From: Amborella trichopoda
Lineage: Eukaryota; Streptophyta; Magnoliopsida; Amborellales; Amborellaceae
NCBI RefSeq assembly: GCF_000471905.2
Contig: NW_006500010.1
Location: forward strand, 1,886,852-1,950,851
DNA length: 64,000 nucleotides
Reading direction: 5' to 3'
The notes under the pieces are model-generated. The model did not search any database. It was given only the letters and a program-made list of their open reading frames with translations, and was not told the origin of the DNA. Positions 23,522 through 36,100 of this stretch are shown one piece after another. The translations under genes and the position numbers were made by a program. Each line of letters begins with the position of its first letter. The first letter of the stretch is position 1.

Positions 23522-24099
23522 TGGAGGATGAAAACCTAGGGTTGGAAAAGTAAAAAAGAAAAGAAAAATAATGCAAAAAAATAAAAAAAGCAAAACAACA
23601 AGATTTACGTGGTTCAACAATTGCCTACATCACATGGCAGCAAATTTCTCTTCCAATAATCAGAAAAAAAACACCATACAAGCATGAAGAATACAAGCGG
23701 ATTACAAGCTCTCTCACAGGCCCTAAACTAGGGTTTTTTTCTCTCTAGAACACGCACCAAAAGACTTAAGAACACTTACCCATTCTCTCTCTATTTTCCT
23801 TTTAATATTTTCTCTCTACAAAAATACGTTTTCTAAAGAGGGAAACTTATTGACACCTACAAGAAGCCCTCTCCCTATCATTCCCTTTTTAGATCAATAA
23901 AGATTCTATCTCCCATATATTTAGGTGAACTTTCCCCAAAATAATGGGATTTTAAACTAATCTCAAGAATTGGAATCCTTATCCCATTAGGAAATATTTT
24001 TATTTCTTCTATAATTTGGTTTCCCAAAAACATGAAATCTAACCTCTTACAGAATATGAATCCCAATAAACATGGGAACTTAGCTTTCACCGTTCAACA
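23522..24099 (-). repeat. 5' LTR of the decayed copia element
   Basis: On the minus strand it starts TGTTGAACGGTG and ends CCTCCA (TG..CA). Near the end it contains gatgtaggcaattgttgaac and cacgtaaatcttg, a block very common in plant copia LTRs. A tctagagagaaaa / aaccctag leader-like segment precedes it. It adjoins the primer-binding-site relic at 23506-23517. Confidence 0.65.
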
Positions 24100-24174
24100 A
24101 AATGAAGTCTGAGTAAAACTTATCTGAGAAAAATTACCTACTGGGAGAGTGAGCTACTCTAATACCAAGTATAG

Positions 24175-24700
24175 AAGCTGCTTGACATCCTTCTTATGAA
24201 ACGGAGTCCAAAGTTGTGCCTTGAGGAAGGATATGGCCTCACCACCATCACTAGTAATCAACAATGTCATAATACATAACCTAGAATGATGGCAAGACCT
24301 TGTCATGAGTGTCAAACAAATATGGAATAATCACCCCACTTTGTTTAAAGTCAGCACCGATACCTGCATTTCTAAGGTTTTCAAACCACACTCGAGGAGC
24401 TTGTTTAAGACTACAGGGTCTATAAATCAAGGATTTCCCAGAAGTCTTATACACAGGTATTAACTACCACATAGAGAGTTCATCTATCTACTAAAGATTT
24501 CACCATGAATAAAAGGATTCTTCACATCCATCTACTAAAGATTTCATCTTTTAACTATAGCAAGAGCAACTGAAGTTCGAATGCAGTCATCTCTGCAACA
24601 AGTTTGAAGGTCTCTTCATAGTCAGTGACAAACTCTTAGGGGTACCCTTTTGCAACTCACTAGCAGGAGCACATACACTGCATGTGGTTTATGACATTGT
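24175..24700 (-). pseudogene. Copia reverse transcriptase fragment from another element
   Basis: Minus-strand translation gives YEETFKLVAEMTAFELQLLL near 24640-24580. Further on, in two frames, come LIYRPCSLKQAPRVWFENLR and, near 24200, FLKAQLWTPFHKKDVKQLLY. These are the RT blocks around QAPRxWF and the palm/thumb boundary. It is separate from the copia at 17868-24099, whose LTR lies to its left. No LTRs belong to it. Confidence 0.75.
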
Positions 24701-25205
24701 AAAATGAGTAATATGATATTGATTGGCATTATATAAATTCTAAAATAACAAATGTGTATATTACAAATTCATTCTCGTAGATGGTTAGAAAGCATTCTAG
24801 TAGATGGTTTGGTAACCTATATATTCAGGTTACAATAGACTGCACCTAGTGATTACGCTGCCTCTTACAGTTCAGAAATTTCTTTTTGATGAGAAGAAAG
24901 CAAGCAATTCAATAACAGATTTTTTTTGAAAAGAGTACACTACACTTTAATAATGTAATAGTGTACATTGTGCGGAAAGTAAGGAAAAAAAAAAGAAAAG
25001 TTAGTAATGAAAATAATTGAATTTGATAAAATAACATAGTTTGAAGTCTCATTTAAGATCAGAAAAACAAATATTGAAATATTAGAATTAAATTCAAGAG
25101 ATGCAACTTTTGAATTTGTTAAAGATGTACAACTTAATAAATTATGAATATCTAAGCTTGAAACTTGCAAGGTTTTTCAGCTCTGATATAATTTTTCAAA
25201 TATAC
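24701..25205. other. Unassigned intergenic stretch
   Basis: AT-rich sequence between two retroelement fragments. I see no terminal repeats, tandem repeats or recognisable coding. Confidence 0.5.
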
Positions 25206-25803
25206 CAAAAAGAGCGCACTTTCAATATCTTGGGTCGATAATCCAAGAAAATAGAGAGATTGGGGAAGATGTCACAAATATAATTAGAGCTCGGTGGGCG
25301 AAGTGGAGATGTGCCACCAGAATTTTATGTGATTATGGCATACAAATGAAGCTGAAGGGCAAAAGTTCTATAGGACAACTGTGAGACCAGGTTTGCTCTT
25401 CGGGGTGGAATGCTGGGTGGTAAAAAGACAATATGAGTGTAGCGGAGATGAGGATGTTGAGATGGATGAGTGGTAAGACAAAAAGGGATAGAATGCGAAA
25501 TGAATACATTTAGGAAAATTTAAATGTGGTACCAATAGGCGATAAGATGAGAGAGAGTAGACTTAGGCGGGCTGGCCATGTATAGCGCAATCCAGTACAA
25601 CACCTGTTAAGAGTGCGAGTTAGTTCAAGTGGAAGGCTCAACAAGGGTAGGCCCAAAAGGACATGGTTGGAAGTAGTGAGAAAATATATGGAGACTTATG
25701 GCCTCATTGTGGGTATGGCCCTTAATAGAGCATAATGACGGACCACGACTCGTATAGCCGACCCAATTATTTAGAAAAAGGCTTTGATGACAATGATGAT
25801 GAT
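25206..25803 (+). mobile_element. RTE-type LINE 3' fragment with GAT-repeat tail
   Basis: Plus-strand translation shows FQYLGSIIQENREIGEDVTN, IIRARWAKWRCATRILCDYG, MKLKGK, a shifted TTVRPGLLFGVECWVVKRQ, then RLRRAGHV-like pieces and the usual terminal block near 25690-25760. It ends in gatgacaatgatgatgatt. This is the C-terminal part of RTE reverse transcriptase and its short microsatellite 3' end. Frameshifts and stops are frequent. Confidence 0.85.
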
Positions 25804-25904
25804 TGAAAGTCATTCTGGTTTCGAGCCAATTTTTTGATGGTGATATAGTTGTTTCTTTTGATTTCAATGAAAGTTCGTTCGTTAATGTAATTATTTACTA
25901 ATAC

Positions 25905-25907
25905 AAC

Positions 25908-25960
<53 letters not shown>
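25905..25960. repeat. CT/CA compound microsatellite
   Basis: About 26 bases of CT followed by about 30 bases of CA. The short frames reading through it are not genes. Confidence 0.95.
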
Positions 25961-25962
<2 letters not shown>

Positions 25963-26317
25963 TCAATGCTACATTGTTTCTATGGGCTATCTCCGGTATG
26001 ATACAAACCATATGGTCATCATATGACTCCACACTTATGAGATTAGCAATTGTCTATGATGGTGATAGAAGAGAGAATATGGATGTAAAATTCACTTAAT
26101 TAAATATATGGTGGTATTCACTCCCCTTCATCATCGTCCAACCCATTGATTGCACAATAATGCCGTACCTAATATGGTTGTGACTTGTGACTATGATCGT
26201 TTGACTCATACAAGATAATTGCCCTATATATTTATAATATTTATAAAGTATCAAGTTCCATCCTTTGAACCTCTCTCAAGGTTCCCAACATTGCACAATT
26301 CCTGCAAGCCATTTTCA

Positions 26318-26379
26318 TTTTTTTTTCTTTAAGAGTAACAAATTTTATTGATTCAAAGTATCAATTACAATGATAACAA
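26318..26379 (-). mobile_element. 62-bp truncated retroposon with 17-bp target duplication
   Basis: Perfect 17-bp direct repeats cctgcaagccattttca lie at 26301-26317 and 26380-26396. Between them, on the minus strand, is a short AT-rich 3' end finishing in an A run (T run at 26318-26326 on the plus strand). This is the signature of a severely 5'-truncated LINE or LINE-mobilised RNA. Confidence 0.8.
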
Positions 26380-26800
26380 CCTGCAAGCCATTTTCAGTAG
26401 CCCACATAGTCATCGTAATTCCAAGACCATGAAGTCAACATCAATTAAAACTCTTGAGTGTAATTTTTAGGACCCACAAAACCTAAGAAAAGAAAGGGGA
26501 AAAAAATCATATACGATCTTTAGGTGCCAGAAAAAGTTAAGTTGAGAAGTATTTGTCAAACATAGCTAATAAAGAAAGATAGACAATTAACTTCTAAGAT
26601 TTGAATGTTTAGATTAAAATTTTCAAATCTTTTACAATTAGAAACCTTATTTTCTAATTTCTTTACATGGAGAAGTAACTATCCCAATTCCCCATTCTAT
26701 CACCATAAATGTCTTATAGAGTAAATAGAACATATCAAAAGCTTTTACAAGGAAATTTTGGAAAATCTTTTCACTTATAGATAATTAGTTTCAATCAATG

Positions 26801-27088
26801 TTTCAAAACCCAACAATCTGGATCGGAAATTGCCAATCAGGACTGGGAATCAACTAGGATCGAACCGGTTCTAAAAAAAATATCAATACTAGCCCAGTCA
26901 TTCCCCTAAAACTCTATTATCATATTTCTTCTCTTTTTTTAAGGTTGTATAATGTTCTCTTAGGTCCCCCCATAAAGTCCTATTTTATTTTAATTTTTTA
27001 TTTTTAATATTTTCCGCGTTGCCGTTTGGACTAATGCGACACAGGTCTATGGGGTGAACGATCCATTGGACTGATCCGGGTTTTGAAA
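26801..27088. mobile_element. Possible MITE with TTTCAAAACCC inverted ends
   Basis: It starts tttcaaaaccc at 26801 and ends gggttttgaaa at 27088. GGATCGG-like words lie next to both ends (ctggatcgg; actgatccggg). The inside contains more dispersed gatcg words. Similar ccggatcgg-rich patches occur at 46605-46780 and 47627-47850. The target duplication is not clear. Confidence 0.5.
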
Positions 27089-27355
27089 TTTTGTTTTCAA
27101 TAATATAATTAAAATAATTAAAAAAATAACTTATTCATAAAATAATGTAATAAAAGTAAAATAATTTTTCATAACTAAAGATGGTTTTAAATAATAAAAT
27201 CTGAATATTATATGTTAAAATAAAAATTGGAAAATCTTTTGACTCAAAGTAATAGTTTTTGGGAATGCTTTTTTTTTTTTTTGAAGAAAGAAGTTTGCTC
27301 GACTACAAATGGTTTTGAAAATGCACAAATTCAAATTATATGACTGAATTAAATA

Positions 27356-27467
27356 TGGGGATTTACGGCCTCACTGAGGATATGGCCTTTAATAGAGCAG
27401 AATGGAGAACCAGGATTCATGTAGCCGGCCCCAATTAATTGAGAAAAGGCTAAAATGATGATGATGA
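27356..27467 (+). mobile_element. 112-bp RTE LINE 3' end with 11-bp target duplication
   Basis: The sequence tggggatttacggcctcact to aggctaaaatgatgatgatg is the last 100 or so bases of the RTE element seen at 25206-25803. It is flanked by tgaattaaata at 27345-27355 and 27468-27478. It is extremely 5'-truncated, with a GAT tail. Confidence 0.85.
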
Positions 27468-27478
27468 TGAATTAAATA

Positions 27479-28815
27479 ATATGAAATTTACTACTATTTT
27501 ATCGCGGTGAAATTAGATACTTTATTAATACAAGATTATAATATTTTAGTGGCTCACCTTTTAAGTAAAAATTCGATTCTCAAAACTAATAGCAATAATA
27601 GCCCCTTTTAAATTCAATAAGTAAAACTTATAATCCTTATATAATTTTGATTATTTCCAATTAGTGTATGAGAAATTAAATTAAAACAACAGTAACACCC
27701 AATTTTTAAACAAAAACAATAATAGTGAGCTTTCTTAGATTCTAATTTTTAGTATTATAATTTTTGGAATCCAAAAAAATTATTAAAAATAAAAAATTAG
27801 TATTTTATAATTATATTTGTAAGGTGATTCTGATTGGTAATTAAGATTTAAAGACAAGGTTTCCATGAGTCCTAAGACTCACATGTAGATATGCCGCCAC
27901 TCTTTTTAATCTATTTTTTAGTTGGACCTAATTTTTTAGATATATCTAGTCTCTAACATAGAGAGGATTAATATGTAAAAAAAAAGAGAGCTAAAATATT
28001 TTTTTTTTTTGGAGAAAATTTTTGAACCATTAGATTTTATTCTTTTAGGAAGGACCACAACCTTACATCCGTCTTAAATATGGATGTGTGATACCTTCGG
28101 GGACGCAAATGTTGAAATGGATCCCCATACTCACAGACTACTTTTCGTTTAGTGACTCACTTTTTTAGTTTTTGCTTCTTTATTTTCATAATACAGGTGC
28201 CAATATTGACACAAGTACTAATTTGATCATGTAAAATAATTGAAAATGTGCATGAGGCAACTTTCAATCCAACTTAAATTTAGTGTTTACTAATTAAATT
28301 TTTAATAATGTGATTTCTTTAATTAATAAAATAAATTTGCAAATGTAAAATTTTCTTTTTTAAATTCTTAGTTTGGTCGTACATTGAGCAAATTACCAGT
28401 CCCAATCAGGGCTCTTTTACCCATTGGGGGAAAGAGAGATGTAAAATATGGTTAGATATTCTAAAATATACTATAGTTATATAGAATTTATTCAACGTCA
28501 AATTCTCATGTCAGGCGCTATGACATCTTACCTAAATGTGATATTATCACTAGCAATAATAATATATTTTATTATAACCTACGAGAATAATATATCACAG
28601 GACAACTAATCATTAGATGGCAATTAATACACCGAAAGAGTGGCCTAACCATTAAATACACCGAAGGCCAAATCATCGAAGCTATTCTAAGATGACACTT
28701 AGTTTCCCAAGCAAACTCTCCTTTTATATCTGACTATAGATATTGCATTATACTGATCTACTAAGCCATCTATCTTAATTTTTATAGAGTACACCAACTT
28801 GCAACCTGCAGCTCA
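27479..28815. other. Unassigned intergenic stretch
   Basis: 1.3 kb of very AT-rich DNA. No coding similarity and no clear repeat boundaries are visible. The nearest recognisable sequence is the copia fragment that follows. Confidence 0.5.
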
Positions 28816-30298
28816 CTAAACCAAAGCAAAAGGGACAATGTCGCAGGTTCTGTTTTGGTTGGAAGCGTCAATTGCTTCATTCATTGCTTGCTGCGAACAA
28901 GATTGGGAAGAGGCCTCAGAATAGGAGGAATGTATTTCTCTTTTTTTTTTTTCCCCTGAATGAATGGCTATAACAGAAGATGCAGAATAGTAGGGGCAAG
29001 GACCAAGGTAAGTAGGTTGGTCACCCTTATTGGCATAAGTGAGACAAGTGCGAATCTTGTAACGATTCAGTTGTTTGAGATGAATATATACTTGGAACAG
29101 GTGATGCCAAAATAGTAGTGCATGGAAGACAAGTATTTTCCTGAGACCAAGCATTTCCATGAGAATTTTGATTAGAAGGTGAAGAAGGATATCAATGGGA
29201 ACTAGGATTTCTATATGTTTAAAATGACTAGATAGGACTGCACATCTCTTTTTGTCTTAAGACAGTAAAAGAATGTTTTTTAAAAAGGTTAAAATTTTGA
29301 GAAATAAAAATTTTTCAACTAGATGGATCATAACAAAGTAAACCCATTTGAAATACATCACGAGGAGTTACAATCTACTTTAGATCAGTCTGTACCTAGG
29401 AGGAGAACAAGCACAAGCATCCAAATACCCTAAGTCTAGAATAATCAGATTTGACAGTTAATCTTTCAATAGGAGAAGTTGCTTCATTTCATGATAATGG
29501 CATTTCATTAGAAAGATAAATATGAAGTCAAAAGTGCTTCTACACAAAGTTTTAGGAACATTCATTGAAGACAAAAGAGTTGATAAAAGTTTCAACTATG
29601 TGGTGATGTTTTTGTTCTGCTAAACCATTTTGTTGAGAAGTACGAGGAAAAAGAATCTATGATAAACAACTCCCTTGGGTTTTTAGATACGCTTGAAAAC
29701 TACAAGACATACATTCCTCGCTTGAATCTGAGCAAAGAATATTTATTTTTGCAAGTGGTTACTATTTCAGAAAATTTGATTAAAATATGAATAAAACCTA
29801 GATATCAAAAAAACAAACAAACTACCGATAACCAGATCCAAAAGATAACATCAAACATCGCAAAAACTACATTCAATGAAGATTAAAAGGGAACACTTTG
29901 ATATTTTGTCAAACAAACATCCTATATAAGCAAAGGTATGGACGATCTAGCATTCTTAAATTGTGTTCAAAGGCCCATTAAAAATTTCGAGTGACGCAAT
30001 CGATCTTAATATTTTTTAATACAAAGAGAGAAGTTCTAAAAGAGAATTGCATCCATCATATTTTAGGTTCATCCCATAAAGAACTAACTTTCAAATAATA
30101 ATCTAAAACAGAAAGATCTCCCAGAATAAGCATATAAATATCGTGTCTGAATTGATAGAAACAGGCTGAATCATCTTGACAGTAAGGATTCTTTAGGTAG
30201 ACTTCCAAAATAGTAGAAAATGAAGTAATAGAAGATTGAACACGAGATTCAAGCGAACCACATAAGAGAGCAATGGTTATGCAGTAGGAGCTTTCCAC
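28816..30298 (-). mobile_element. Second decayed copia fragment (gag to integrase)
   Basis: On the minus strand 30298-30056 encodes a gag piece (FYQFRHDIYMLILGDLSVLD, YYLKVSSLWDEPKI). Bases near 29650-29330 encode the integrase piece RTSQQNGLAEQKHHHIVETF followed by EMPLSWNEATSPIERL and SDYSRLRVFGCLC, with stops. The stretch 29160-28816 is the linker before RT, less certain. No LTR, RT or RNase H was found, so it is an internal relic. Confidence 0.8.
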
Positions 30299-30965
30299 TT
30301 ACCATGTTTTGTTTCAAAAACCTCGTCGTGAGTAATAGGGTACTTATTGATCGGTCAGTATATCAGTGGACCATAAAATTGAGCACAGGCTCAAGCCAAG
30401 CTCTTTTGTGAGGTTCAAGAATTATATTAATTGGGCAACCTCGCCTAGTTCATCAATGCTAGGCAGTACTCACTTGACCTAATATAATCAAATAAACAAT
30501 TTCAAGAAATGACAAACAACAAAAGACAAAACATCATTTAATTGGAAAAACTAACGATGTAGTTGATGGTCAAAGTACCTTAACTTTGAGAGAGAAGCAC
30601 ACATGCCCTCTTCAGCACTCAACAAGCATGTGCTTTGTGATCCAATTGTCCAGGGAAGACCCACCGTGGTTCCACATCCTCACTTATGCAAGCTTCGACC
30701 ATCTCTGAGGCACAGAACAAAACTAAGGTTAGTTCTTAAATACACAATTAAATCCAAGTGCACTAGCCACACAGAATAGATGGGGGAGTGCTTTAAGGCT
30801 TGGCCACTAGGCTTAGTTGTTAGGGCAAAAGGGCCACAACACTAACATCAAAGGTTTAAGTTACCAGCTTACCCACCCAAAACAAAAAATAAAAAAGAAA
30901 CACAGGGAACTAGCAAAGGATTCAATATACCTCATTTACTAAGAGAGTTTTCATTAACAGCAACA
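30299..30965. other. Unassigned stretch upstream of the copia gag relic
   Basis: May include the leader of the copia fragment. An A-rich end after ttacccacccaaaac near 30865-30900 resembles a retroposon tail, but I cannot define an element. Confidence 0.4.
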
Positions 30966-31163
30966 GTTAGGACATGTGTGATGCGGCTTCCAATACTGTA
31001 GCACTTCCAGTGTTTCTTAAACTAGAAATGCTACGCTGTTTTGGAAGCCATGCGAAGTGTAAATTCACATTGTTATTTGGAAGCCACAGCTTCCATGTTA
31101 CCCCATCAAAGTAGAAGAGGCGGCTTTAGCAGCCACCTCTTCCACCAATCAAACACACCCTAA
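30966..31163. mobile_element. Hairpin-rich MITE candidate (Tourist-like ends)
   Basis: The left end (ttaggacatgtgtgatgcgg) and the inverted right end (ttagggtgtgtttgattgg) resemble each other and plant PIF/Harbinger MITE ends. Inside lie three inverted repeats in a row: ggcttccaatactgtagca against tgctacgctgttttggaagc, tggaagc-caca-gcttcca, and gaagaggcggct against agccacctcttc. No coding is present. A TTA/TAA target duplication is possible but imperfect. Confidence 0.5.
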
Positions 31164-33179
31164 GAGAATAAAATCATTCATAACAGAGGGTACCCTTACC
31201 AGTTGATAATTCTCTCCAACATGAGTGTAAGGAAAGTAGTTACCTAGAGACTTCTTTTAGAGTTCATTTTCCGTAGTCAATAGAAATTATAGAATGAAAA
31301 AACCAATGGTTAACAATTAAAAAAAAAAGTACGACCATCCTCTACCAAAACTCCAACTTCATGCCCAAAAACATAAAAAGAAAAAAAAAATAGCGACACC
31401 AGCCCTTCCTTACCTTGCTCAACTACTACACATCAACTTCCCACATCCATCAGCAGTCGAAGTTTCTTTGTCCAGTCTTGATCACTAACTCTCTCTTTCC
31501 TAGTTCTTTTCAGGCTAGGTGTTGATCAATAACTCACCATATAAAGCCAGTCCATCTGAACAAATGATTTGTATCCCACAAGGAAACAACCAACGATTTT
31601 GACAATGTGAGATCTAATGCAGCAAACAGAGCTCTAAATATTTTTCATCTTTTTCCCCTTTTGCATGGGTAGTCTTCAATGTCAATTCTCCACACATTGT
31701 GGGAATAAAATAATTGGTCTTGAGCCTAACTGCATGATATCGGATCGTTATTTCAAGCTTTTCACTCGGTCTCATTATTTGGGAAAGCAGAAGAAAAGTA
31801 GAGAAATCAGGAGCAGGGTTCTTGGTTTGGTGCTTAGGGTGGTTAAACTGCAACTCAACATCAAGGGTTCCAAACACAAATGATGCACAAACTCAACATC
31901 CAGATTATCATGTCACCAATATATCAAAGAACAAAGAACTTAAGTATTGAACCGTTACTCAGCTCCCAACACTCGTGGTCCAAATATTGATAACACAAAC
32001 TTAGGGAAAGAAAACCCCGAATAAAACATGCCATGATTACAAATTTTTCAACAATAATCACCAAGCAATACTCTCAATTCCAAAACAAACCTATCCACCT
32101 CTATAATAAAAGATATTAAGACCCTCATCTATTTCCAGAAAGCCCCAAAGTCAAGCTTAATCAAAGATGCAGAAATCATGAGATGACACAAAGCAACTTA
32201 AACAGCGCAATGACAAGAATGTCTCAAAAAACTTTCAGATTACAAGCATTTATATTTTGGCCTATTTTGTTTCAAAGAAGCAATTGGGTTTCTGAGTAGA
32301 AAATAGACATCCCAGGTAATAAACTACTTCGCTCATAGCTCATTAGAAAAGTTAATACAAATAATGCCATAATGGGGATTGGGACCCTGCCTTTATCAAA
32401 CCTCTTTATCAATAGCGAGTATTTTGGACTCTCTCTCTCTCTCTCATACACACAAACAGAAACACACAAAATAAGTGCACTAAACAGGAACAAGGGTCAT
32501 TGCATATTGTGCCAAAATATATCCTACAAAAACACTGAAGAGATTATTGAGAACACAAATTATGCATAAAAAACAAGATGTCAAAAAAAAGGGCCAAGAG
32601 GCTCATTGCAATTCTTGAAGTCAGAGAGCCATGCAATTTTGCAACAAGGACATAAGCAAAATGTTAAACTACCTTGCCCACAACAATGTTTTAAAAAGCA
32701 GAATGTTCAGAAAAATAAAAGAGATGAATTATAAAAGGTTGGACCTTCAATATAAGGTCAAAGGCATAAATTCATAAAATCAACCCACAATCAATGGCCC
32801 AATCCACTTGCAAACAACTTTTTTTTTTTTTTTTTTTTTGGGGAGGCAAGGGAGGGGGTGGGTTTTGTTTGGGTTGCTGGAATAGCCAGCAAACAACCAA
32901 GACTGCTCCTCCAAAATACAAGCATTGAAACCAGGTTGGTTAGAAAAAAAATGCACAGGGCTCCAAAAGGACAACGGATGGACCATGAACAAAATCAGAA
33001 CTTTTCATAATTCATAACAATGAGAAGAGCAAAAGGGGGGTTAACTGAAAACAAGTCATTTCTAATGTATAAGGATTTGCGGATCAAAAAAGGGAAAATA
33101 CAAGAAAGTTATCAATCTGATGGGTTGAAGTTTGTTTTACAGGAAAAACTGCATGAAACTTGCAGACAGGAATGAGCTT
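31164..33179. other. Intergenic and 3' flank of the J-domain gene
   Basis: No gene is recognised. The small open frames here (31614-31883 and 32272-32569) have no family features. There is a CT run near 32430 and a 20-base T run at 32820-32839. Bases about 33050-33179 should hold the 3' UTR of the minus-strand J-domain gene, but I cannot place a poly(A) site. Confidence 0.4.
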
Positions 33180-36100
33180 CTAACTTTCCTTCGCCCCATT
33201 AGACCCTCCAGTCAATTTGGTACGGCAAGAGCGGTGCTTCACATCCCCACGTCTTTTGGTGGATCGTTCACAAAAATCCTCCGGCTTTAATGCGGCAGGA
33301 TCAAGCTCCCAAGAGCCTTTTGCCGTGCCATGTTTTTCAAAACTAAGCCTAAAAGCCGGGATTTGGTGAGAGAATCTCAACAATGCCTCTCGTGGCAATG
33401 GCAAAACTGCCTCCACTGCACCATTCTTCCGAGGCTTATACACAGTACGGAACCCTGACACCTTATCCAAGAACATGACCTTGGCACCCAACTCAGCAGA
33501 GAAATCATTTAGCAGCTCAACTGCCTCACACTCATAATGCTTATACTCTAATTGTGTCCAACCAATGCTCCAATTCTTATATAACGCCCAAAGCTCTCCT
33601 TTTTGGGGGTATATTTGATATGACGACCTATCGCCAGTTGGCTTGAATATTACCTGATGTGAGAATGGAGACATCCCACTTAGAGTGTCAGTTTTACCCA
33701 TCCTAAATTTTCCACAAACGATAGGCAATTTGTGATTCAACCATCGTGCCTCCTTGTCGTTAGATGGGAAAGGCTCAAGCCAAGTCACCTTCACTCTGAG
33801 TTCGTCAGCATGCTTTACTTTATTTATTCGGGCATAGAACCGAGGCAGGCCATCCCTTTCATCATATAAGGCCCAAATCTGTTCGGGCTTGAGAAACTCT
33901 GGTGTTTTACGGCTATCAAAGTCATGGAACTCTGGATCTGGATATTCCATGACATCGGCATCGGGGGGCACAGATGTGGACGGTCTACGAAAAAGAGAGA
34001 CACCATCATCCTTGGATTCATCTTTCACTGTGCATTTACTAGGAATCGTCTCCATGGGCTTCTTGTTTGAGGTCCCATTTATCCCATTCCAAACTTGTTC
34101 CTTGCTTTCCACGTCTGGGGTATCTTGAATTATAACACTTGGAGAAGGGCCAAATCTAGCACTTCTCCTTGGGGTCAAGGGGCTCTCAGGTCCTCCCACC
34201 ATTTTTTCTTTTCCTGAGGCATTTCTTGGAGAGGAACCTGTATGGTTACTACCCACCTTCTTTACTGGAGTTTCAGGCAAGACCAGATCCTTTACATCCG
34301 AAGGTAGAGAAGCAGGGTCAAGCTCCATAGATCCCTGTGGTATACCATCCCTCTCATCCCCTCTCATACGATACGCTGGCACCTGATGTGAGAATCTAAA
34401 CATCTGATCCCTTGTTATTTGAAAAGTGACTTCCTTACCCTTCTTAGCCAACCTATGGAACAAGGTTCGGAAGCCATTAACTTGAACCAGATAAACCACT
34501 GTTGCACCTGTACTCTCCACAAAATCACTTGTCACCTCCACTACCTCATATTTGTGTTTCTTATGCTTATCTGGATCTGATTTCCAATTAATGTCCCAGT
34601 CCTTGAACAGGGCCCAAACATCTCCTTTCAAAGGGTATATCCTCAATGACCGAGAGACTTTCCTGAATGAGACCAGGTGAGAAAACATGAGGCGGTCTTC
34701 AGAGAAATCATATGCCCCAGACTTAAAGCCCCCACAAGCAACAGGCAATTCCTCCTCCGCCCACTCAATCTCCTCATTGCGAGTAGGTGAAGGCTCGAAC
34801 CACAAAATACGCAGCTTGAACGGCAAAGAGAAAACTTTGATTATCCGAGCATAATAACGAGGCATTCCATCATGGTTATCATAAATAGCCCAGACCTGCT
34901 CAGGTTTGAAGTGCTCCTCCTTCCTTTCTTCATCAAAGTCATGGAATTCCGGTTCCTGGTATTCAAGGGTCTCAGGGGCCACTTGCCCATCACTCTCATT
35001 ATCCACCCCATCAGAAGGCTCACTACAATTGCTCCTATCTTTTGAATTTTCCTCCACTTCATCACTAGCCTCCATTTCTTCCTTTCCATTCTGTTCAATT
35101 TCTTCTTTAACTACACTACCATTCTTCTTTGCATCTCTCTTAGCTTCCGAAGGGGTAGAGGTCCTTGCAGGTTCCTCGGTTTCCTTCTTCTTTGAAGAAA
35201 ACTTCGCATTGCTCTGGCCATCCATATCTCCACTAGATTTAGCATCTACCCTTGCCTTTTTGGAATGTGAGTGTTTCATAAAATCATCATCACTCTCATC
35301 TTCATTGTAACTTACATGCTGCCTATTCCTAGAAGACCTTCTCGGATTCTGCCCATTCACCCCCACAAAACCATCGGCTGGCAAACCCTCCGCAACCTCT
35401 TCAGAGTCGGTACTGTCAGCGTCACTTTCACTAGATTCAACAACCAACCTTGACCTTCTTCTGCTCTTAGCAGTTGCAGCATTGGGTTTTTCATGTTGAG
35501 CTTGCTTACTCACTTCTTCTTGCTTAGGCCCTACTTCTGGTTCTTTCCCTGATGCACTCCCCGCTTCTGCTTGTTTCATCGACCCAGATGTTGTTCCCTG
35601 AAAAAAACTAGAGGTACCAAATGGGGCGATATTTTCGGGGGGAGCACCTGCTTGACCCGCCATCCCTTTAGCAGAGAACACCCCAGATGGAACAAAGGGC
35701 TGGGGTCTCTCATTAGAAGGAACCGAGGCCTGGTTCCAAGCATGCCCTAGGTTAGCTGCCGGTGCGCCACCTTGCATGCCTATGTTATAAGCAATAAAAG
35801 TCTTAAAGCAACTTTGGCAACGGATGGGCCTATTCATGATATTCGAGTAATATTGGTACCTCACCCTACAATGGGGGCACAGAGTCCAGAAGGTACCTGT
35901 AACGTTAGCTGGAGCATTAGGCTGGGGCGGCCTGGTTAAACCTGAGAACTGTGGTCCAGTGTGATTCGGTACAAAATTGTTCTGTACACCACTTTGTTTC
36001 CTTGCATTAGATGCCCTAGCAGGAGCCTGAGGCTGCCTGCGAGGGGCAGGTTTAGGGTTTGACATATAAGCTCTTATCTTCATATCGTGTAGGGATCGCT

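Larger units (their letters stand above)
17868..24099 (-). mobile_element. Decayed Ty1/copia LTR retrotransposon
   Basis: On the minus strand the order is 5' LTR (23522-24099), primer-binding-site relic (23506-23517), gag (about 23490-23170), protease/GAG-pre-integrase (22569-22306), integrase (22110-19740, split by an insertion), reverse transcriptase (19353-18248) and RNase H (18190-17868). Protease-integrase-RT-RNase H order is diagnostic of copia. All domains carry stops and frameshifts. The element ends inside RNase H at a MITE, so the 3' LTR is missing here. Confidence 0.88.

Noticed and set aside
24148..24169. PBS-like sequence ttggtattagagtagc on the minus strand
   Set aside because: It resembles a copia primer-binding site, but the LTR with proper TG..CA ends lies at 23522-24099 with its own PBS relic at 23506-23517. 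No LTR precedes this site, since RT sequence lies there.
31614..31883. Overlapping opposite-strand frames near 31.7 kb
   Set aside because: Both are short with no recognisable family, and there is no codon or splice support. They cannot be defended as genes.
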